This document shows positions 1 to 4,935 of a DNA stretch of 6,137 nt, in pieces. Numbering within the stretch: the first letter of the stretch is position 1; the number at the start of each line of letters is the position of its first letter. A program made the position numbers and the translations under genes. Origin of the DNA: Gammaproteobacteria bacterium (GTDB lineage: Bacteria > Pseudomonadota > Gammaproteobacteria > Pseudomonadales > Azotimanducaceae); contig JABIVN010000259.1 of assembly GCA_018667205.1 (NCBI GenBank), positions 1-6,137 on the forward strand, in the 5' to 3' direction. Below the pieces are notes generated by a model that was given only the letters and a program-made list of their open reading frames with translations, had not been told where the DNA came from and did not search any database.

Positions 1-475
1 CCCGCTGAATGACAAACATGACATCGGGGCGCCCGGCATCATACTCGTCAAAGACAAGTGCACAGCCTCTTTGCAATGCCCAAGGAAGTAATCCCTCTTT
101 GAACTCCGTGATCTGCTTGCCATCCTTCAGGACAATCGCATCCTTGCCCACAAGGTCTATTCTGCTGACGTGACTGTCAAGGTTGATCCTGATACAAGGC
201 CAGTTCAACCGAGCCGCAACCTGTTCAATGTGCGTCGATTTACCAGTTCCATGATAACCCTGAATCATGCATCTACGGTTATGCGAGAACCCAGCCAGAA
301 TTGCTAACGTGGTCTCGTGGTCGAACAGGTAACTTTTATCAATTGCAGGGACATGTTCAGACGTTTGCGAGAATGCAGGCACCTGCAAATCCACATCCAT
401 TCCAAAAACTTCCCTTACGCTAACTTGGGTATCAGGGATACCATCCCCCTCTAATGCACCGAGCTTTTCTGCCAT
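1..475 (-). CDS. cobS: Cobaltochelatase subunit CobS, N-terminal part (3' end beyond window)
   Basis: AAA+ ATPase subunit of the aerobic, ATP-dependent cobaltochelatase (CobN-CobS-CobT), which inserts cobalt into hydrogenobyrinate a,c-diamide in cobalamin synthesis; cytoplasmic. The 158 visible residues follow the CobS pattern closely: SVREVFGMD near residue 19, FDHETTLAILAGF near 51, Walker A GYHGTGKST at 73-81, HIEQVAARLNWPC just after, the SHVSRIDLVGKDAI block at 101-114, and Walker B LVFDEYDAGRPDV at 140-152. The frame is open to the left edge, so about half of a usual ~330-residue protein is missing. The start is ATG at 475 or the adjacent in-frame GTG at 478; a weak TTAGG lies upstream, 10 bases from the ATG and 7 from the GTG, and an in-frame stop at 491-493 rules out anything longer. 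It lies on the same strand as holA but 340 bases away, so probably has its own promoter. CobS homologues also occur in genomes without cobalamin synthesis, so the family call is firm and the pathway role is not. Confidence 0.93.
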   Translation of the reverse strand, partial: MAEKLGALEGDGIPDTQVSVREVFGMDVDLQVPAFSQTSEHVPAIDKSYLFDHETTLAILAGFSHNRRCMIQGYHGTGKSTHIEQVAARLNWPCIRINLDSHVSRIDLVGKDAIVLKDGKQITEFKEGLLPWALQRGCALVFDEYDAGRPDVMFVIQR

Positions 476-524
476 CACTGCTATACCTAACTATTGAATC
501 CTTGTGTTTTATTCCACCCCTTCT

Positions 525-546
525 GATCGACCCTTTTTCGTCGATC
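525..546. repeat. Inverted repeat GATCGAC/GTCGATC, 50-70 bases upstream of cobS
   Basis: Perfect 7-base arms (525-531 and 540-546) around an 8-base spacer CCTTTTTC. On the cobS strand the hairpin is followed by AGAAGGGG, with no T run, so it does not look like an intrinsic terminator. Its place just before cobS would suit an operator or a 5'-leader hairpin; that role is inference. A further TCGATCA at 578-584 repeats the same core. Confidence 0.5.
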
Positions 547-624
547 GAAGCCGTCTGTGGTACCTTCACCCTACGACTCGATCAACCAATAGATGGTCAA
601 TAGCGCTGCCGTGGGAGGATCAAA

Positions 625-655
625 GAATAGCGTTATTAGGGCATAAATGCTATTC
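625..655. repeat. Inverted repeat GAATAGC/GCTATTC
   Basis: Perfect 7-base arms at 625-631 and 649-655 separated by 17 bases. A smaller GCAT-AA-ATGC hairpin (641-650) overlaps the right-hand arm, so two alternative foldings are possible. On the minus strand the second arm is followed by only TTTGATC, too short a T tract to call a terminator. It could be a weak terminator for the holA transcript, an operator, or chance in A/T-rich sequence. Confidence 0.4.
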
Positions 656-760
656 AACCATCAGACATTCCCCACCAGACAGGCAGCTAAAAAGTGCTAA
701 CCTATTGCAAGATACAAAGCATACCAATAACAAGCCCAGACGAATCGCAACATACCTGAG

Positions 761-774
761 CATCAGGCCTGATG
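761..774. repeat. 14-base perfect palindrome CATCAGGCCTGATG downstream of holA
   Basis: An uninterrupted 14-base palindrome about 45 bases beyond the holA stop. As RNA it would form a 5-base stem with a GGCC loop. Neither strand has a T run after it, so it is more like a protein-binding site than an intrinsic terminator. No regulator can be named from the sequence. Confidence 0.5.
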
Positions 775-818
775 ATAAAACCCCTGATAGTAAAACATGT
801 GACAGGCGGGTGCTTGAT

Positions 819-1829
819 TCATAGACGGAGCCCTGCAAGCCTAAATACGACATCCTTCAACTTTCGCCATGGGTCGCCGGACTCCAGCCCTTTTACAGCT
901 CGATCTACTGACCCCAATTGCAGCAGCATCTCCTGGAGTGACTGCGAATTGTGTCGATCCAGGCATTTTGTGACCAATGGAACTCGTTTGTCCCACACCC
1001 GGGCCTTCTTAAAGACTTCTCGCTGACCAGCGCCCTGATTGATCGCCGTTTTAATGCTTTCCATTGACCTGATTTCGCGCACCAACATGTTAACAATAAA
1101 TAGCGGTTCTACGCCTTCAGCCTTAAGCCCCGTCGTCATTCGAACGCAGCGATTTATGTCACCTGCCAACCCAGCATCAATAAGTTTAAAGACATCGTAA
1201 CGGGCGCTGTCTGCAACGCCTACGCTGACATCATCGACAGTAACTTCTCGCTCACCAACAATGAGTTTAAGGCGCTCAATTTCCTGCACTGAAGCCAAAA
1301 GATTGCCTTCAGTCCGCTGCGCCATCACCCGCACGGCATCCCGGGTCACTTTTAATCCAGCCTGACGAAACCTATTTTCCAACCACCTGAGTAACTCCTT
1401 TGCCTCGATTGGCCAGACCTGAACAAATCCAGCCGCCGCTTCAACATTCTTGAACCATTTTGTTCGCTGTGTTGACTGATCCGTGCGCGGCAGTACCAGC
1501 AGCAGAGCGTTATCTTCGGACAAACTCGACACTAATTCGGTCAAAACCTTACCCCCCGCATCACCCGGCTTGCCTGTCGGCAAACGAACCTCGATCAACT
1601 TTTTCTCAGAGAACAAAGACATGCTGTTACTGCTGTATAACAGGCTGTTCCAGTCGAAGCCGGATTCTGCATAGAAAAGGTCCCGTTCAACAAAGCCCTG
1701 CGCTTTGAGTCCACGGCGAACGAGATCACAGCTTTCCTGAACGAGAAGCGGTTCATCGCCACTGACAATGAAGCTTCGCAAACTTTTCTGCTTTAATGTT
1801 TCAACCAGCTTGTTAGCGTAGATCTTCAC
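819..1829 (-). CDS. holA: DNA polymerase III subunit delta
   Basis: Delta subunit of the DNA polymerase III clamp loader; in the family it binds and opens the beta sliding clamp and acts with delta' and the ATPase subunits at the replication fork, in the cytoplasm. The 336 residues compare with 343 in Escherichia coli. Family landmarks in order: SGDEPLLVQES (23-33), aligning with the E. coli GNDPLLLQES segment; MSLFSEKKL (70-78), the region that in E. coli delta carries the beta-binding MSLF; EGNLLASVQEIERL (174-187); the ARYDVFKLIDA block (209-219); and FKKARVWDKR (273-282). There is no ATP-binding loop, as expected for delta. The start is GTG at 1829; the resulting MKIYANKL aligns with the E. 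coli N-terminus MIRLYPEQL. It begins 4 bases after the lptE stop, with only a weak ribosome binding site, so coupled translation is likely. No nadD follows, unlike E. coli. Confidence 0.95.
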   Translation of the reverse strand: MKIYANKLVETLKQKSLRSFIVSGDEPLLVQESCDLVRRGLKAQGFVERDLFYAESGFDWNSLLYSSNSMSLFSEKKLIEVRLPTGKPGDAGGKVLTELVSSLSEDNALLLVLPRTDQSTQRTKWFKNVEAAAGFVQVWPIEAKELLRWLENRFRQAGLKVTRDAVRVMAQRTEGNLLASVQEIERLKLIVGEREVTVDDVSVGVADSARYDVFKLIDAGLAGDINRCVRMTTGLKAEGVEPLFIVNMLVREIRSMESIKTAINQGAGQREVFKKARVWDKRVPLVTKCLDRHNSQSLQEMLLQLGSVDRAVKGLESGDPWRKLKDVVFRLAGLRL

Positions 1830-1833
1830 CGTA

Positions 1834-2334
1834 TCAAGGCGCGGGCCCGGCGAGGAAATTGACCCGACGAATTAACTGCTTAGCCAAGTTAACCCTCATA
1901 TCAGACAATAGCTGGGCCTGTTCTTCGTAACTGGCGGAAAGATTGTTCGAATCGACAGCGTAGACTCGCTGGGCAACCAGGGTGGCGTCTTCAAGCAAGA
2001 AGCTTCCGCCCCGGGAAATAGATACATCAAGCTCAAGCCGGAGTTCATATTCTGCCGCGTTAAACAAATCCGTGGTTGCCACCGACCTGCGATCGGATCG
2101 CTCATCGAGCAGATGAACTGAAATAACGCCAGCGCCCGCCGGCACGATCTGAATATCTCTATCTTCAAGGGCTTGCCTGAAGGCTCTTGAACTGAGCGGT
2201 GCGGCCGTGGCACCAACGATATTCAACACCTCGACACCGCCAACTTCGGTGCCGCGAAGCTGGAAACCGCAACCAGCAACCCCTAGCAGGGTCGCCAACA
2301 CAACATATCTGACTACACTTTCAAGAAACCACAA
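1834..2334 (-). CDS. lptE: LPS-assembly outer-membrane lipoprotein LptE
   Basis: Lipoprotein that plugs and assembles the LptD beta-barrel, forming the outer-membrane translocon that delivers lipopolysaccharide to the cell surface. The 166-residue product starts with a hydrophobic signal (VVRYVVLATLLGVAG) ending in a lipobox VAGC, with Cys22 as the predicted lipidated residue. Gly at +2, not Asp, fits export to the outer membrane by Lol sorting. CGFQLRG immediately after the cleavage site is the family's most conserved stretch (CGFNLRG in E. coli). The frame begins with TTG at 2334; an in-frame stop lies at 2338-2340, and the only other options are ATT at 2337 or GTG/TTG at codons 12-13, which would cut into the signal peptide. 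TTG is therefore preferred. It overlaps leuS by 14 bases and sits between leuS and holA as in E. coli. The protein is poorly conserved beyond the N-terminus, so the call rests on the lipobox motif, length and position. Confidence 0.92.
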   Translation of the reverse strand: MWFLESVVRYVVLATLLGVAGCGFQLRGTEVGGVEVLNIVGATAAPLSSRAFRQALEDRDIQIVPAGAGVISVHLLDERSDRRSVATTDLFNAAEYELRLELDVSISRGGSFLLEDATLVAQRVYAVDSNNLSASYEEQAQLLSDMRVNLAKQLIRRVNFLAGPAP

Positions 2335-4780
2335 AATTCAGGATCTTGTTCGGTACGTAGATGGTTTTTCTAATCGTTTTATCAATAAGAAACTTTTCAA
2401 CATTATCCTGCAACCTGGCAACCCTCGTGGCCTCATCTTGATCTGCATCCGGTGAGAGTTCAACTTTTCCGCGCAGTTTACCGTTTACCTGCACAGCAAG
2501 TTCAATCACTGACTTCTCTAACGCGCTTTCGTCCACGGACAGCCAGTCAGCAATCTCAATATCCCCAAGCCCCAACATGCGCCAAAGCGCATGACAAATA
2601 TGAGGGGTGATCGGTGACATGATCAGCACCGCCGCGGTCAGGGCTTCATGGACGACTGCTCGGCCCTGGCCTGAACTATCCTCAAATTTAGCGACCTGAT
2701 TCATCAGTGACATAACGGCAGCCACGACCGTGTTGAACGCCAACCGGCGACCAAAGTCATCTTCACACTTTGCCAGCGTTTCGTGCACCGCCCGGCGAAG
2801 GTCTTTTTGTTCGCTCGACAGTGAAGCAATATCCAGTGATGGCATCGCTCCACCCGAAAGATGATCGACGACCGTATTCCAAAGTCTGGTTCTAAGCCAC
2901 TTGTTGGCTGACTCAACGCCATTTTCTGACCATTCAAAGGATTGTTCAGGCGGCGCCGCGAACATCATCGCCATCCTCACCGCGTCGGCACCAAACCGGT
3001 CCATTAAAAGTTGTGGATCACCGGCATCGCCGGCTGACTTGGACATCTTGGTTCCGCCCTGGAGCACCATTCCCAGCGCCAAAAGCTTTTCGAAGGGTTC
3101 ATCTGATTCGACCAGACCCTCATCACGCATCACCTTATGAAAGAATCTTGCATACAGAAGATGAAGGATCGCGTGCTCTTCTCCACCAACATAGTGATCC
3201 ACTGACGTCCAGTACTTGGCGCGATCGTCGAGCATGCCCCCACTGTGGTTATGACTCGCGAACCTGGCGTAGTACCAGGAAGATTCCATAAACGTGTCAA
3301 ATGTATCAGTCTCTCGAATAGCAACAGACCCACAATTAGGGCAGCTCGTCTGGTACCAGTCCTTCATTTTTTTGATAGGAGACCCAACGCCCTCAAACTC
3401 TACGTCCGTCGGTAGCACTACCGGCAGGTCTTTATCGGGCACAGGAACCGCGCCACACTTATCACAGTTAATAATAGGAATCGGGCAACCCCAGTAGCGT
3501 TGCCGCGAAACCCCCCAATCACGCAAACGATAGTTGGTTTGTCTTTCGCCACAATTCTTCTCAACCAGCGCCTGGGCAATCGTTTTGAAAGCCTGATCGA
3601 ATTTCAACCCGTCATATTCACCAGAGTTCACCAGCACACCACGCTCAGTAAACGCTTCCAGATCCAGGTTACAGTCTGCCTGGCTAACTTCACCTGGCGC
3701 TATGACCTGTTTGATTGGCAGGCCGTATTTCTTGGCAAACTCCCAATCCCGCTGGTCATGCCCCGGCACTGACATGACGGCACCGGAACCGTATTCCATC
3801 AAGACAAAATTAGCGACCCAGACAGGCACAGGCTCACCCGTTATGGGATGGATGACATTTCGGCCCGTGGGCATGCCCTGCTTTTCCTGCTTCGCCATGT
3901 CCGCTTCTGCAACTTTAGTTTGGTTGCAGCCATCAAGAAATGTCTGAAGTTTGGGGTTACTACTGGCTGCTGATACCGCCAGGGGGTGCTGGGGTGCTAC
4001 CGCAAGATAAGTCACACCCATCAGGGTGTCAGGACGCGTGGTATAGACCGAGACAGACTCAACAGCATCTAATTGAAATTTAATTTCTACGCCTTCAGAC
4101 CGTCCAATCCAGTTGCGCTGCATTGTCTTGATTTTGTCAGGCCAGCCAGGAAGCTTATCCAGATCTTCAATTAACTCTTCGGCGTAGTCCGTGATCTTCA
4201 CAAACCACTGCGCTAGTTCCCGTCTTTCAACCAGCGCATCAGAGCGCCAACCGCGACCGTTAATGACCTGTTCGTTTGCAAGGACGGTCTGGTCAACCGG
4301 ATCCCAGTTGACGAAGGCTGCTTTCTTATAAACGAGGCCTTTTCTAAACAGGCGTGTAAAGAACCATTGCTCCCATTTGTAGTATTGCGGGTCACAGGTT
4401 TCGAACTCTCGACTCCAGTCAAAGGCAAACCCAAGTGCCTTCATCTGGGCCCGCATATGCGCAATGTTCTGATAGGTCCACTTCGCAGGCGGAATGTTTC
4501 GCTTAATTGCCGCATTTTCTGCGGGTAGCCCAAACGCATCCCAGCCCATTGGCTGCAGCACATTCTTGCCCTTGAGTCGCTGGAATCGACCAATCACATC
4601 GCCCAGCGTGTAGGTTCGAACGTGCCCCATGTGCAACTGGCCACTTGGATAGGGAAACATCGACAGGCAATAGAACTTGGGCTTGTCACTGTTCTCAGTG
4701 ACCTCAAAGCTGCCGTTGTCGGCCCAGTGCTTCTGAACTTTTCTTTCAATGTCGGTATGGCTGTAATTATCTTCGCTCAT
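2321..4780 (-). CDS. leuS: Leucyl-tRNA synthetase, lacking the leucine-specific insertion
   Basis: Class I synthetase that attaches leucine to tRNA-Leu and edits mischarged tRNA; cytoplasmic. Counting 819 residues from ATG 4780: PYPSGQLHMGH with HMGH at 50-53; WDAFGLPAE at 80-88; CP1 editing domain about 225-415, with threonine-rich TTRPDT at 247-252 and GHDQRD at 340-345; a zinc-ribbon-like insertion with CxxC pairs at 439/442 and 480/483; ETDTFDTFMESSWYYAR at 490-506; KMSKS at 578-582; helical anticodon domain; and a C-terminal domain with VQVNGKLRGKV. With this start the editing residues fall on the E. coli numbers (Thr252, Asp345), which favours ATG 4780 over the in-frame GTG at 4798, as does the alignment of MSEDNY with E. 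coli MQEQYR. E. coli has 860 residues. Most of the difference is the ~45-residue leucine-specific insertion, replaced here by QGGT directly before KMSKS. First gene of leuS-lptE-holA. Confidence 0.97.
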   Translation of the reverse strand: MSEDNYSHTDIERKVQKHWADNGSFEVTENSDKPKFYCLSMFPYPSGQLHMGHVRTYTLGDVIGRFQRLKGKNVLQPMGWDAFGLPAENAAIKRNIPPAKWTYQNIAHMRAQMKALGFAFDWSREFETCDPQYYKWEQWFFTRLFRKGLVYKKAAFVNWDPVDQTVLANEQVINGRGWRSDALVERRELAQWFVKITDYAEELIEDLDKLPGWPDKIKTMQRNWIGRSEGVEIKFQLDAVESVSVYTTRPDTLMGVTYLAVAPQHPLAVSAASSNPKLQTFLDGCNQTKVAEADMAKQEKQGMPTGRNVIHPITGEPVPVWVANFVLMEYGSGAVMSVPGHDQRDWEFAKKYGLPIKQVIAPGEVSQADCNLDLEAFTERGVLVNSGEYDGLKFDQAFKTIAQALVEKNCGERQTNYRLRDWGVSRQRYWGCPIPIINCDKCGAVPVPDKDLPVVLPTDVEFEGVGSPIKKMKDWYQTSCPNCGSVAIRETDTFDTFMESSWYYARFASHNHSGGMLDDRAKYWTSVDHYVGGEEHAILHLLYARFFHKVMRDEGLVESDEPFEKLLALGMVLQGGTKMSKSAGDAGDPQLLMDRFGADAVRMAMMFAAPPEQSFEWSENGVESANKWLRTRLWNTVVDHLSGGAMPSLDIASLSSEQKDLRRAVHETLAKCEDDFGRRLAFNTVVAAVMSLMNQVAKFEDSSGQGRAVVHEALTAAVLIMSPITPHICHALWRMLGLGDIEIADWLSVDESALEKSVIELAVQVNGKLRGKVELSPDADQDEATRVARLQDNVEKFLIDKTIRKTIYVPNKILNFVVS

Positions 4781-4858
4781 GGCTCTGTCTATGTTCACTA
4801 ATGCTTGTGATTATTATGATGCTTACGTTCGCTCAAAGGCCTTTTTTTAGCTCAGCGC

Positions 4859-4888
4859 TTAGTACACCCTTCCCAAATGAAAAGTCAA
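4859..4888 (-). promoter_or_regulatory. Candidate sigma-70 promoter for leuS-lptE-holA
   Basis: On the minus strand TTGACT (4888-4883, five of six matches to the -35 consensus) is followed by an 18-base spacer and TACTAA (4864-4859, three of six to the -10 consensus, with TG immediately before it). Transcription would start near 4852, leaving a leader of about 70 bases before the leuS ATG. That leader opens with GCT-AAA...TTT-GAGC (about 4851-4831), which could form a short imperfect hairpin around AAAGGCCTTT, but is too short for a classical attenuator. The site lies in the only spacer between lnt and leuS, which supports a separate start for the leuS unit; read-through from lnt is also possible, because no terminator is visible after lnt. 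Confidence 0.5.
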
Positions 4889-4935
4889 TGTGCCGAAAAA
4901 CCGGGAATTCTACAGGATGCAAATGGCAGGGCATA

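Larger units (their letters stand above)
479..818. other. Gene-free gap between holA and cobS
   Basis: About 340 bases with no gene I can support. It should hold the 3' end of the leuS-lptE-holA transcript and the control region of cobS. I see no tRNA, no cobalamin-riboswitch signature (no B12-box-like block before cobS) and no hairpin followed by a clear run of T on the minus strand. The best -35-like element on the minus strand is TTGACC at 600-595, but it lacks a good -10 partner at 16-18 bases, so no promoter is called. What the gap does hold is three inverted repeats (525-546, 625-655, 761-774) and several GATC sites. A plus-strand frame stays open across it from a GTG at 504 but has no ribosome binding site and no recognisable protein features. 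Confidence 0.7.

Noticed and set aside
476..700. Cobalamin riboswitch upstream of cobS
   Set aside because: I looked for a B12-box-like block and the conserved core on the cobS strand and saw neither. The inverted repeats here are too short to stand in for that structure.
504..824. 106-codon open frame on the plus strand spanning the holA-cobS gap (GTG start)
   Set aside because: No ribosome binding site before the GTG, no recognisable domain, signal peptide or membrane segment, and an Arg/Ser/Thr/Pro-rich make-up like translated noncoding DNA. It also runs into the antisense of holA. An open frame of this length in a short gap is uncommon but possible by chance.
650..853. 67-codon minus-strand frame starting inside the 3' end of holA and running into the gap
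   Set aside because: It starts within holA in another frame without a convincing ribosome binding site and resembles no known protein. Its hydrophobic middle (LLLVCFVSC) is too short to argue for a real small membrane protein.
4781..4798. Six-codon N-terminal extension of leuS from GTG 4798
   Set aside because: No ribosome binding site before the GTG. The ATG at 4780 gives an N-terminus aligning with E. coli LeuRS and puts the editing residues on the same numbers.
4831..4850. AAAGGCCTTTTTTT on the plus strand as an intrinsic terminator
   Set aside because: The palindrome has no loop, so it cannot form a stable hairpin ahead of the T run, and there is no plus-strand gene for it to terminate.
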